From Reticulascus tulasneorum (Eukaryota > Ascomycota > Sordariomycetes > Glomerellales > Reticulascaceae): a stretch of 64,000 nucleotides of DNA. The stretch spans positions 1,364,001-1,428,000 of the forward strand of contig LSAX01000010.1 in NCBI GenBank assembly GCA_001557505.1, written 5' to 3'. The translations under genes and the position numbers were made by a program. This document shows, in pieces, positions 25,501-36,854 of the stretch. Position 1 is the first letter of the stretch; each line of letters starts with the position of its first letter. The notes below the pieces were generated by a model, which saw only the letters and a list, made by a program, of their open reading frames with translations, ran no database searches and was not told where the DNA came from.

Positions 25501-27362
25501 CGGAGCCTTCATCATTCCTGCCCAGCAATGGCTTATCCATCTTGAGCTCTTGGCGGTTACACTCGCGTTCAAGGTGTGCCCTTGAGGAGGTGACACCCGG
25601 TCCTACCAATGTCTCACCATTCCTTTGGGTTCGGTCCATTCCAGGCGTCGCCCTTGCTCCTCCTAGCTGACCTTCGTAAGACTGCAGCACTAGCAGGTGT
25701 GATCACTCAGAAGTATCACCAGAGGGTGAAGTACGGCAGTGGTTTAATAAAACTAGCAGCTAGGAATTTTACTTGGCTTTGCAAGTGGTGGAGATCATGG
25801 GGACGTGCTCTTGCTCTCTATAACCATCCCAAAATAATAGTAGGTAGCGTGGCACGCCTGGCAAAACGAAGAGCAATATCAGATACGGCACAGTACATAG
25901 ATGACCTCCAAACGCCAGAGGATTCATTTCCATGGCTTTCAGACGGCCGGTACTGCAATCCGTGAGTGACATCCGATTCACTTCGCCGCACTGAAGCGCC
26001 CGCTCTCCCCTAAACTAGTTCCAGGTCAATCACCACGTGGCTAGCGTGGTGCCATCTCCATCAAATTCTGCCATCCATCTTTGACAGTACTCAAGACCAC
26101 GAGGCTGTCAAGTCCGGCGCAGACGTGGCGTTACGCGGCTCCGAGAGGGCTTTGTTTGTTCGGCCTTTTACTGATCGGATCGTTCCCCGCCAAAGGGGCT
26201 TGACTCAAACTCAATCACCTCCTTTGTTCTGCCTAGTTTCAATCAACTCCTCTGAGTCAAGGAAGTGACCTCGAGTTGAGGAAGGGTTCTACACGAGTCA
26301 GCCCCTAGTGTCAAGTATCCACAGGGGCTTCGGGAGAACACAGATGGAACCAGTCAAGCAGGGCAGTCCTTCTTTGTCGTCCACTGTCTAATGCTTGACC
26401 ATTGGGTCGGGTCCAAACGGATGTCTGGACCGATGCGCTAGAGGATCCATCGAGAGTTGGGCCAAATATGCAGAATCCAGTGGGATTTCAACCACGAATG
26501 GATGGAGTCAAGCATTAGTGTGTGAGACTCATTGCGTACACATTCTCGCGCCCGGCTATAGGTCGCGGATCCTGTTCGCCAATCTTTCATGATCTCCTGG
26601 TTGCCTTCGCTTGGACGTGTCTAGCAAGGTCAGTCGTTCTGGCAGATGCATGCATTTCATGTCTATTCTTGTAAGTGGCAAGGCTACTGAACAAATAGCT
26701 GTCATGCGATTGTCTCCCTGCCCGGTATTACTCCAAAACCGATCCTGATAAATCTCACTCGGACAGTCTCCATTAACATCGAGGTTTGGGAGTTGATTGG
26801 GCTGACAAAGTTGTGCTTCGTGTTCTAGTGAACGACGACGTAGTTATGCCGCCGAAACATTCAATTTCCTAAGAACCTTTGCACGATGCTGTACGGCCAT
26901 GTTCGGCAATATACATTGGATATGTCTTTGAGGAGGATGAATTGAATGGCAAAAGGTCTTTGAGCCGTCAGCACTGTTTCAGGCCTCCTTCAAACATCTC
27001 CAGCACAATCCAACTCTGCTACTTCGATCCTGGAAAGCTTCACGAATGTTGCTCCACACCGAAAGCTCCATCGAACCATTTTCCTCACTCAAGGCACGAA
27101 ACGCAGGCTCTATCCCTGGAGGATCGGCAACCGGAGATTCCACCCGCGCTCTGGATGATATCCTTTGCAAACGGGCCAATCCGCTCTCTCGCGCGAAGTT
27201 TCAAACGCCCACGAGTTTAACCAAAAGACAAATTCTGCATCAAGCGCCTTATCAACGGCGATAGGTTCCGCCTGTATCATGTTGCAGATCAACACGGGCT
27301 GCACTAATATCAGACGAAATCAAATCGGGCCGCATTTGGTTGCGAAACCGAAAACCTCAGAG

Positions 27363-27416
27363 ACGGGATCGAACCGGACATGATGCAAGCCGAGACTTCT
27401 ACCAACCGGCCGAGAG
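27363..27416 (-). other. Degenerate tRNA-Ala-like relic
   Basis: On the minus strand there is an exact B-box-like element, GGTTCGATCCC (27365-27375), preceded by CTTGCAT, which resembles a TGC (Ala) anticodon loop. Further upstream is CGGCCGGTTGGTAGA, which resembles a D-arm/A-box. The anticodon stem and T stem do not pair and no acceptor stem can be formed, so it is not a working tRNA. It could be a tRNA relic or a tRNA-derived repeat fragment. Confidence 0.3.
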
Positions 27417-29423
27417 TAATGTCGAGAAATGATGTCCGCTAAGTGTCGCCTTGCGCGTGCTTGCCATGACACAGGAGAGCAAAACACCATCACGTAGGTT
27501 ATCCTTTCACTACACTACGGTTTCAACATCCGGACGATGGGCCCGATGGGCTCAGAAAGTATATTGGCGTCACACCTGTTGCCCTGACTTGATCTTCCTT
27601 GCACGAGGCGATGCCACCCTTGAGTTAGATGACTCCACAACGCAACCCCATATCAGTATCATTACTACGAATCAAATCCACAACCCTCCCCTCAGCTCCG
27701 CCACGATGCAGTTTGGAAAGAGCAGCTACGAAAGCCGCCAGGTTGTGATGCTCCGGTCTGCAGCGCCCACTTTGAAGCCGACTCTATCCCTTGGGTAACA
27801 AGACAAGGAATGTGATACACTGGCGAGAGATTCATCAAGTCCTGGAAAGTTCCTAGTCTGATCTTATCTGCCTGTACCGGCCATCCCTCTGCTCCTTCTC
27901 CCCCTTATGCAACTACAGCTGCATTTCGTCCAGAATGAGAGACAGTTTCCAAATCGGGGGGCATATTTGGAAAAAGCAAAGGGATGGCTTCAGTGCTCAG
28001 GGTCCGTGTCTCTTGCAGATGGAAGATCTGGGGATGTCGGAGGTTTTTTCTCATGGATAATAGGCTATGGATTTCCCCAGACCGTGGCGCTCTCCTATGC
28101 ACTTCAGACGGGACTCCTGCATCGTATTAGCATGTGGTGTAACCACAAGCCGCCCTTCCATAAGGACCGTGCTATAAGGCACGCATTCCGGAATCTTCTT
28201 GTTCCAGGGAAATTCTGCGGCAGGGAAATTGGTTCGCAAATGCTTCTATACCTAGATCTGGCTATACTTCGTTCCCGGTATCTTATTTGATGATGCCACC
28301 GACCAAGAGCATGTTGCGGTGAGCCTGCTTTCCATTTTGACCGAGTTCGAAACAGTATGCGAGATCCCATATCGTACGAAAGTGAATTCTCCCATTACTT
28401 GCTTGACCGAACCGGCTGTAGTAGATTACACGGAATAGACCAATGTCGTCGACACGCACCTTCGCTCACGCTGGTGCCAAAGACATCGGCTGTGCATGTA
28501 GTACCATCTCAAAGAATGCACTTGTAAATTGGTCAATCATGCGTCTTTACTGGACAAAAAATAAGGAAACATCTGAACCCGCTGAGGCTTAGACAAATTT
28601 CCGAAGAGAGAGCATTCATCTGACAGTCCATGCCCAGAATTATGCCGTAAGATGCCCTCGTGTTGGGGTATGCGCCTCTGTGCTTCTTTGACATATACAA
28701 TGTCTTATGAGAGACCTTGGAATTGCTTTTGAACTAGTTAGAAAAGCTTGATACGAATTCCTAGGACACATCGCGGAGATTTCATCTGTTAGCCGTGCTA
28801 CTTGAATCTTCACATAAGGTAGGCTCTTCTTAAAGAGAGATCCAGGCTCCTTTAGCGATCTGCAAACTTTTGTTGCGAACGGAGGTATGCATCAACCCGA
28901 GCACAATATCTGCAATGCTGAGATAGTAAGTAACTCACGCTGAAAAGTAGAAAGGTGAGCGTACGAGCAAGAAAAGTCAGCAAGAAGTCAACTGTGCAAT
29001 TTACTAGCTTGTATATGGTTATGAGAACCTGACATCCTCTTAGACCACACCACCCATTTACGCATTGCTGGTAGTATTAAAGAATTCCGGTCATGGATCA
29101 CATACTTTGTTGAGTAAGATACAGATACAAGCCAATGAACTGGATACTCATCATGTGAGGGTTAGAGGTGGCCACCAAGCATTGAGGAAGGAAGGACCAA
29201 CCCTCTCATTGATAGAGGAACCAGGAGAACACAACTACGTCACTCAAACAACCGAGAGTATCACTGGATATCACATCGTGGCCAGGAAAGCAACGGACAC
29301 GCAGATGAAGCTCTTCAGAGTGTTCTGTTTGGGCCTCTATTGGGGATATCTTGACATGACTTTTAGATACTCTATGGTTCTCCCTGCGACAGGAATTCCT
29401 CAGCTGCAGTGCCCGCGATACGC

Positions 29424-31239
29424 CTAATCCTCGTCCCAGTTCTGAAGGGCACGTTAGTCACTATAATTATGTTTCGCCGAAAGAAGGACTTACTGGATTC
29501 GGCCCAGGGGGCTTTGGTCCACCAGCCTGTCGAGCTACGATGATCTGGTCCACAGAGAGGACAGTACGTGCTGCTTCGGTGGCCAGCTTGATGGCCCAGT
29601 GCTTGGGAGCCAAGAGATCCAAGATCCCCTCGTCCTTTGCATCCAAGATACCAGTGTTGTCGTCATTCTACAATCCTGTTAGCAAACCGCTTCTGACCTG
29701 GCATGGGGAGTGTAACACATGCCTCGATATCTACGCCTGTCGCCCAGTCATCCTTCCGGTGGTGAGCAGTGTACAGTCTGCTAAGCACTTCGGTAGCATC
29801 CAACCCAGCGCTGTCTGCCAACGTTCGGGGGACGACTTCGAATGCTTCACCGTACTTCTTGATGGCATACTGTGCCAAGCCCGGTGTCTTCTCGCCAAAA
29901 GCTTGTAGTCTCTCAACTAGTTGCATTTCAGTCGCTCCAGCACCTGGCACGAGTCTGGGATCTTTTGTAATAGCTTTGACAACATTCACGCCATCGTCAA
30001 CAGCCCGCTCAACATCATCGAGGTGGTTTTGTGTAGCACCCCGTAGCACGATAGTCGCCGTTCTCGTGACCTCGTTCTCTTGTCTGAAGACTGTAACTCG
30101 ATCTCCACCAATCTCCAGCGTTTCCACGATGTCAACAGATCCCATCTCATCTGGCATTGGTGCTCCTAAACGCGCCAGTGGTGTAGCCCCAACCACTCGG
30201 CAAATTCTTCGAAGCTCAAACTTGCTGAGAATCTTGATAAAGAGAATGCCGTATCGGTTGAGGTAGTGCATAGCAAGCTCTCCCACTGTGGAACCGGCAA
30301 TAACCACTCTTAGGCCAACATCATGGAGCTCCTTGATGGAAGCTTCCAGCTGTGTCTCTTCTCCCTTCGTGAAGTCCGTCATTTCCTTCGCGTTGTGCAA
30401 CAAGACGGTACCCTTTGTCTCAGTCTGCGCCATGTCGATTGGGCAGGAGTAGACACCGACCTTGGCTCGCTTTGCCTTCTTGATCGAACCATCTGGCTCC
30501 TTGGGGAATACCATACCCTTGACAACCTGGCTCTGTTCCAAGCTGCTACCCATAATCTTGACGACTCGAATGTTGTCAACATTGAAGTTGGCAGGATTCT
30601 TAGGCAATACCGCGAGGACAGCCTCGGCGATCAAATCTGCAAGGAAGTCCTCGTTACCATTCTGCTTGCTGGCGACCACGGTTCTGATAGCTTTGCTGAG
30701 CTCTTCTTGAGATCTGATATCATCCACTTTGTCCACGGTGAGCTCCTCCAGAGTGTCAAGCGCAAATTTTTGTGCTCTCTCGTAGCCGGTCACAATGTCT
30801 GAGGTCTTGAGCCCCATCCGCAACAAGTCTTCGGCTTTCTTCAACAGCTCTCCAGCAAGAACAATTACAAGGTTTGTCGCATCGCCCATCTCGGCGTCCT
30901 GCTGTTGGCTGGCCATGACTAAGAGTTTGGCAGCTGGGTGTACGACATCAAGCTCTCTTAAGATGGTGGCGGCGTCGGAGGTCAGGATCATCTTCTGGAG
31001 GTGGTTGATGACGATTTTGTTTCGGCCGTAGGGACCTAAAGATGTCTGGACGGTGGAGGAGATCGCACGGCAAGCGTCGATGTTTCGCAACACGGCTCCA
31101 TCTTCAGAATCGTAGCTATGGGTCTTGTCAGTTTGTTTTACTCTGGGAAGGCGGGGAGCTTAGGATCCAGGATAACTGACTTGTTGTAGCCTCCCTTGAA
31201 GAGCGCCGAGTTGGGGGCGTTGGGTATATTCAACGACAT
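29424..31239 (-). CDS. cct8: CCT theta subunit of the cytosolic chaperonin TRiC
   Basis: Four minus-strand exons (31239-31181, 31115-29723, 29667-29494, 29441-29424) give 547 aa, the usual length for CCT8. It starts MSLNIPNAPNSALFKGGY. Visible group II chaperonin motifs are TSLGPYGRNK, the nucleotide loop GDATNLVIVLAGELL, the apical segment ETKGTVLLHNAKEM, LVPGAGATE, and the theta-type ending NPNWDED. The hetero-oligomeric ring folds actin, tubulin and WD40 proteins in the cytosol. The second intron has no usable GT donor: only GAG|GCATGT with acceptor TTGTAG keeps both the conserved GVDIE and the next exon (NDDNTGILDAKDEG) in frame, so it is read as a GC-AG intron. The gene is divergent from an HMG-box gene 484 bp away. 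Confidence 0.97.
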
Positions 31240-31723
31240 CTTGAGTAGACCAGTCCTTCTTTTATGTGACTCGTGGATTGGTGGTACGGTCAAGACAAAG
31301 TGCTATGATTGTGGTGGTTTTCGTTGATTGAAGCTCTAGGCGGAAAAAAAGTTTGGGTGACAAAGTAGGCGACAGCCTTAGTGGGTTGACAATCGGGGAT
31401 GACCAATCAGCGCGTTATAGCGCGTCTATTGTTCCGTTCCGGCGCATTTGTAGCCGCCAAAATTCTAGGGCAGATCAGCCTTGCATTTCATGTTCGCGAT
31501 CTGTTCATCCATCGCTAATCTCATTGAGTAACCACAGAACAATCAAAAGTGCAGCCGCATCAATCTGTGTGTCGAAGCCGCGGCTTTGCTTAAATCTGTA
31601 TTTCTCTCACAATGGCACCTCAATCGTGTAAGTTTTCACTTGACACACACTTCAACGAAACCTTTCGGCTGGTATCTCAGCATTGCTGTTACGGTCTCCC
31701 TCATTCTCATCCACAACTTTGCC
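31240..31723. promoter_or_regulatory. Bidirectional promoter between cct8 and the HMG-box gene
   Basis: This 484-bp divergent spacer includes a CCAAT box in GACCAATCAG (core 31403-31407), directly followed by the near-palindrome CGCGTTATAGCGCG. CCAAT elements are bound by the HAP/NF-Y complex in fungi. Co-regulation of the two genes is inference. Confidence 0.5.
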
Positions 31724-32729
31724 ATGCCTTTCAAGAAGAAAATCAAAGCTAACCCAGCGGTTTTCAATCGTCCAGCTATCCCGCCATCTCTACCTCCTTC
31801 CGTGGAAGAGGCGTACCGAAGAAAATGTATACAGCTGAAACAACGCACCGCTGAGGTCGAAGAGGAGAACGATGCTACGAGAGTACGACTTGCCCGAATC
31901 AGACGCCAAGTCGAGAAGCTGCGAGTCGAACGAGCTTTTCTGCTCGAGCAGCTAGCTAAAAGAACGAGCACCAACGTCGAAGACTCCGAAGGCAGCCCAA
32001 GCCCGCCGCCGACGGTAGGAACACCTCCCCTGCTACCCCGACACTCTCCTAGCATTGGTTATACAGTGAGCCCACCGTATCTGGATCTGGGGACGATCCC
32101 CAGGGGGCTTCATACACCCAAGTCTTACAGGCGTCAAAGGTCGATTGCTAACAATGTTGTAGCCAAAGGAGAAACCGCTCCGGACCAAGCGAGGGCATAG
32201 AAAGCCATCGATGCTTGCGGATATCGAAGCAAGCACCAAGGCAAGCTCTACATTCATCAGTCAGAACATCTCAACACTTTCGCCGAGCTCGGAATCCTTC
32301 TCGCATACCCAAGGAGATACCCAAGCCACTAATCCTTCATCGTCGCGAGCCAATGGTGTTTCGAAGCCGCCTAAGCGCCCGGCTAACGCCTTTGAGCTTT
32401 ACTGCAACGATACTCGACCGAGCTTGAGTGGTAAGGACAGAGACCCGGAGCTGAATATTGAAGAGGAGCTGGCTCGCGGCTGGAAGGACTTGCCCGAGAC
32501 CGAGAAGGAGGAGTACCAGGCAAGATACGACCAGGAACTCGCTCAGTACCAAAAGGACAAGGAGGCCTATTCTCAGAAGTCCAAGGCGGAGGTAAAAAGC
32601 GAGAGGGAGAAGTCGTCTGAGCGACCCGCACCTGAGACGCAAGATGAGGATGTGGAGATGACGAACTACGATACGGAGGAACAAGAGCAAGAGCAAGAGA
32701 CACAGGCCGATGAGAAGGCCGAAGAATGA
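31724..32729 (+). CDS. nhp10: Nhp10-like HMG-box protein of the INO80 complex
   Basis: Exons 31724-32014 and 32163-32729 give 285 aa. The 148-nt intron runs from GTAGGA to TTGCTAACAATGTTGTAG. An N-terminal coiled coil (about 25-85; VEEAYRRKCIQLKQR then RQVEKLRVERAFLLEQL) precedes an HMG box at about 165-235 (KPPKRPANAFELYCNDTRP ... ELARGWKDLPETEKEEYQ), and the tail is acidic (EEQEQEQETQADEKAEE). Coiled coil, then one HMG box, then an acidic tail, is the plan of Nhp10, which binds DNA in the fungal INO80 chromatin remodeller. The start MPFKKK is the first methionine of this frame that precedes the conserved part with a good context. An upstream ATG at 31612 (MAPQS, followed by GTAAGT) might be a first exon, but I found no acceptor that gives a convincing join. 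Confidence 0.72.
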
Positions 32730-33057
32730 CCCATGCTCTATTGGACTTGAGGATATTGGCTTTGGCGTTCAGGAGATGATGCAGGCTAGACACGCACTGT
32801 CATGTACACTATACTGAGGACCGCAAAAAATTGGGCATCTGGATATGGGAGGGAACTTCTAGAAGGCCATAACATTGAACTTTGCCCCATCGTGCTGTGA
32901 AGCTATCCATCTATGGGAAAGTCAAGAAACGCTCGGCTTCCTCATATACGAGTTTTGCATGTCACTGCCGTTTCCCCTATCTCGTGACCGATTCTCCTGG
33001 GAGTATCATCGCTATGAAAACAAAACTAAACCACAATGCCGCTAGTTCCATGCAATG
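32730..33057. other. Convergent 3' spacer
   Basis: Non-coding spacer between the HMG-box gene (+) and the DUF155 gene (-). No feature beyond presumed 3' ends. Confidence 0.5.
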
Positions 33058-34725
33058 CTAATCCGCCGCGTACAAATCCACCACGATATTTATAGCGGCA
33101 ACGACGATCTCGGCCGCGATGAGTATAATTACTAAAGGATATCAGCCAGCAGGTCGGGGGGTTAGGTTTCCCAGGAATAGAGCAGGAGACATACCAATCC
33201 ATTCCAGTTTCTCGCCATGACCGTGGCTAAGCTGGTCCTTGAGGACGGCCAGCAAATCCGCAATGACATCCAGCCTCTCCGTCAACAAGCCAACTCGCTG
33301 ATCCATCTCCAGATAGCTCCGCACGGCCTGGTACACAGGCTCAAGCTGCGGCTCAACCCAGAACAACTCAGGGGTGTCGAGGACCGAGCCGTTGAGGTGA
33401 ATGTTTATGCGGAGGATAAAGAGCTCGCCGATTTGCATGTTTATCTGTGTTCGACTGAGGGCAATCTTGCCTGTTAGGGCGATTTGTGTGGGGATATCTT
33501 TACACGTCTCGATGGTCGAGGCGATCAGCTCCTCGAACAAGGATGTCTGTAGGTCACATTAATATGGGAAACTCAACCCGAAGGAGAACAGGAAGGGGAC
33601 AGCGTTTACCTTGACACTCTGAGCTAGAGCGTGAGAAATAGCCAACTTCGTCATGTAGTTGTTTTTATCCCGCAGCGTGATGAAGTCGTTGTATATCCGT
33701 GCCTGATATTCCCTTGTGTAGTAGAAGTTGAAATGCTCCGTTTCGAGATCCGCTGCTGATAACTTCTCCATCTCGAACTTGGCGATCTCTTTCAGAAACC
33801 GTTCCTCGTGCGCCAGGGACATACCCCAGATGACCACAACGCCGTAGTCAAATAGGAAGACCTCGGGTGTGTGAACCTGGGTGTCGAAGTCGGGGCTGTT
33901 CTCGGCCATTGCGCTTTCATAATCAGTGGCACCATCCTGCGAGAAGCCATCCACAAATCCAGAATCCTGACGCCCCTCTGATTGAAGATCTATGAGATTA
34001 CCTCGCTGGAAAGCGCTCTCAGAGGCCTCTCCTGTCGAATGCCGTCGTTCATGGATACGACTTTGCACATGCTGCAATGCATGACTCCGCTCAGGTCTGC
34101 TTTCAACTGTCGGGCCGTAGTTGTACGCCGTATATATGCACTCATCAATGAGTTTTGGATTCGCACCGCGAGATTTGCCCCGACCCTTCAGAAATCGCAT
34201 CAACCCCTCCATCTGGTACTTGTTTGCCGTACAATACGCGGTCACGCGCGGCAGTCGGTCTCTGTCTGCTTTACCTAACCTAGCAGCATCTCTCCTGGCT
34301 GTAGGATCCTTGATTCTTGTATACTGGGAATAAACGTCCCTCCCACTCTCCTCGTCAGGGCCTTCCTCGCCGAAGTCGGGATTTGGCAAAAGCTTGAGCT
34401 TCTGCGCATTCTTCGTGCTTCGTTGTGGGCCAATCTTCGGTGCTGGCGGTAAATGCAAAGTGGTCTGGACAGTGCCATGACTGTTTCGTCTGCGAAGCTT
34501 GCTGTTGATGGCTGAAATCGCAGAGCTTTGTCCGGGGGAGGACGATAGATAGTGTGTCTGTGTGTTTCTTGCTCTCGGAAATTCTGGCTCAGGCTCGATC
34601 GTTCTCGAGACAGGGTCTTGGTTGAAGGTGACGGATCTCGCACCCTTCGGTCGCTGTTCAGGCGGGGGGAGAAGAAGAGGCGTATTCTCGCTGGAGGTAG
34701 CCGTGCTGGATATCGTCTGATCCAT
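33058..34725 (-). CDS. DUF155 / Rmd1-Rmd8 family membrane protein
   Basis: Three minus-strand exons (34725-33610, 33546-33195, 33131-33058) give 513 aa. Residues 1-155 are disordered and basic. The DUF155 (YagE/Rmd1) domain starts at LPRVTAYCTANKYQMEGLMRFL (158 on) and includes IDECIYTAYNYG, FLFDYGVVVIWGMS, the HFNFYYTREYQARIYNDFITL block, and a helical segment ending GEKLEWI. The tiny last exon adds a hydrophobic helix (VIILIAAEIVVAAINIVV) and stops at YAAD, so the protein is tail-anchored. Relatives are yeast Rmd1/Rmd8 (sporulation-related) and mitochondrial RMND1; which subfamily this belongs to is not clear. ATG 34725 (MDQTISS) was chosen; the frame stays open upstream to an ATG at 34950, but that extension looks like read-through of leader. 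Confidence 0.85.
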
Positions 34726-35299
34726 GTTGAACGCCTCTGGCTTGGAGGGTATCACAGACGGTGGAACAAGATTTGAGCTGCGTGGAACCCACTGTCCGCA
34801 TGCGCCGATCAATTGTCTTGATTCATATCGTTTGTCTTTCCCGAGTTGCAACAGCCTGTGCTCGCGAAATGCGATGATTCCAAGAAATGCCCAAAATGCT
34901 GTTGGAGTGAGGGATTCTATCTTGCATGGATGACGTCTTAAAATTCTCAATTGGCAGGTATAGATCTTTCACAGGTAGGTACTTTCGCTTCTGATTTTGC
35001 GGGGAAAGCTGTTTTCGGTACGCTCAAAACCCACAACTGGCTTGCTGCAGGCGGAATTTTAGTGCTGAACCCACGTGGGAGCCTATTCACTCCGCCTTGT
35101 CTCACGGTGATCAAGACCGTAACTTAAAGACTTTAAGACTTCATGCTGTCGGCCTAGCTACGAAGTACTTCCTTAAGTTGTATCGGAACTATTACATTCT
35201 ACAGATGGCTACCTAACGCACTCAAATCCATGTGCGTGCCTCAACGCTAACCTCGGTATCTCATGACCACTAGATTCGATTTGCCTCTTCTACTTGATG
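34726..35299. other. Intergenic region upstream of the DUF155 gene
   Basis: It should hold the promoter and leader of the DUF155 gene (-) and the 3' end of the next minus-strand gene. Nothing else is visible. Confidence 0.5.
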
Positions 35300-36854
35300 C
35301 TAACTATCCAATATCTTGGCCTCAAACTTGAAACCAGCCTCATCCAATCTGTCGATAAAAGGCTGACCCAGGCAAGAGGCAGTGTATACGCCACCTGGCA
35401 GGTCTAGCTCGTCTTCAAGAACGGTCAGAGCCGCCTGAGCAAGAAGTACTCCCGTTACTATTACTAGGTCAGTTTCGAGCGTGGTAAACAGAACGGTAGG
35501 GGTCATACGATAGTACATGCTACCGCTAAACCAAGCCCGGACAAAGGCTTGCTGGTTTGTCTGCGGCTTGATGTCCGGGATCGCAACACCACGATACTCA
35601 ATCTCGTCTCTCTGCGCAACTCCCTTCTCTGGGCCCTGCCCCGGCTGGTAGACAAATCGCCGCGCCAAGGCTCTGAATGGGGGACAGGTCGCTAGGAGGA
35701 GCCCGGCTATCGCGATTCCCCAGTGGATCAGTATACCTTGAAGCCAGTTACTTGCCTTCATGTACTGCTGAAACGTGAAATTCGGTCCATAGAACTGCTT
35801 CTCTCGCGAAGGGGTAACTGCCATTAGACCCCAAGACCTCTGAACAATGGGGGTATCCGTCATGCCAGCGATGGAAGTAGTCATCAAGCCAAGATTTGGC
35901 ACGGTACAAAGTCCTGTCAGTTTGGTGATAAGAGACGACTTCGCTCGTTGTCTGTTCGGATTTGGAATTGGTGAGAGCGCGAACGGCTTATTCGCGTCTC
36001 TAACCTCCTGGATGGAGAAGACGTCGAACAATCCCAGTGCCGTTGCCAGCGTACCGCCAGATGGAGCCGAGCTATATATCGTTAGAAACATAAGCAACGA
36101 TGAGAAACAGGCTCAGAAAGAACTTGCTTCAGTTTATGGATCGAAACAGTGACGGCGCCAGTTTTGGCAAACAGCTCTTTGCGGAGCAAGGTGGCCAGTG
36201 ACCAGGCGCACAAGTCTGACGGAGCAGACTCAATTCCAATCTGAGGAAACATCATAGCCCCAGTAGATTTCGCTGTAGCTTCATGGTTTGAGATCATTTT
36301 ACCAGTCCATGGGACTTCGCCAGTGCAATCGAAGTAGTGGGTGCCATTCTCGGCACAAGCCTGGAAAGCATGCTCTCCATATTGGGAATAGGGCCCGACG
36401 GTGGTGATGAGACTAAACGTCTTTCTGGCTAGGATTTCGAGCTCCTGTGTACTCAAATTGCAAACCTCGATTTCTATAATTGTAATTAGTTATGCGCTTG
36501 AAGTTTGACAGGAATCTCGGCCAAGCCAGACTACTGGCAGGTTGCCGATGTCAGTCAGCACCCTAAAATATCCCCACATACCTGGTTGCAGTCTGTCGGG
36601 GTTTAATTTTTTGCACTCCGCTATGAGATCTCGAAGCTTGGCTTCAGATCTTCCGGCAACCGCCCATCTCAAGTTCGATGGTAAATGAGTTGTAATGTGC
36701 TCTGCTGTGAGTATTCCCGTGTAGCCTGCATGCAGATATTAGGCCTCACGATCATTATGGATCTTCAAGTGGCTAGGGATGAAGTTGTGGATTCAGTACC
36801 TGTAGCTCCGAAAACGACCACATCATATTGTCGACCATGATTTTTGAAAGGCAT
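35300..36854 (-). CDS. Saccharopine-dehydrogenase-like NAD(P) oxidoreductase
   Basis: Four minus-strand exons (36854-36800, 36725-36582, 36473-36128, 36071-35300) give 438 aa. The N-terminus YDVVVFGATGYTG is a Rossmann dinucleotide-binding motif (GxxGxxG type), followed by LRWAVAGRSEAKL. SLITTVGPYSQYGEHAFQAC and GTHYFDCTGEVPW are hallmarks of the saccharopine dehydrogenase-like / trans-acting enoyl reductase family, as is SAPSGGTLATALGLF. A hydrophobic stretch near the middle (GIAIAGLLLATCPPF) suggests membrane association, as in the human SCCPDH group. The substrate is not known. The third intron has donor AA|GCAAGT and acceptor TATATAG; no GT donor gives the right frame, so it is a GC-AG intron. 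I see no cluster partner genes. Confidence 0.9.

Larger units (their letters stand above)
19131..29423. other. About 10 kb gene-poor region
   Basis: I examined the open frames of both strands here (longest about 160 codons) and found no recognisable domain, no pair of frames that can be spliced into a family, and no terminal repeats of a transposon. Frequent stops, scattered TACGTA/CTACGTAGTA-type short palindromes and homopolymer runs give a non-coding look. A tRNA-Ala-like relic lies at 27363-27416. The minus-strand frames at 26979-27304 (containing VESPVADPPGIEP and FWLNSWAFETSRER) are the most protein-like, but I cannot assign them. Regulatory DNA, unannotated lncRNA, or decayed mobile or coding DNA are all possible. 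Confidence 0.55.

Noticed and set aside
27363..27416. Functional tRNA-Ala
   Set aside because: Anticodon, T and acceptor stems do not pair; kept only as a relic.
28555..28600. CCCGCTGAGGCTTAG as the 5' end of 28S rRNA
   Set aside because: Similarity to CCCGCTGAACTTAAG is limited to a few bases and the flanks do not match.
34726..34950. 75-residue N-terminal extension of the DUF155 protein
   Set aside because: The extension looks like translated leader; ATG at 34725 starts a typical disordered N-terminus.
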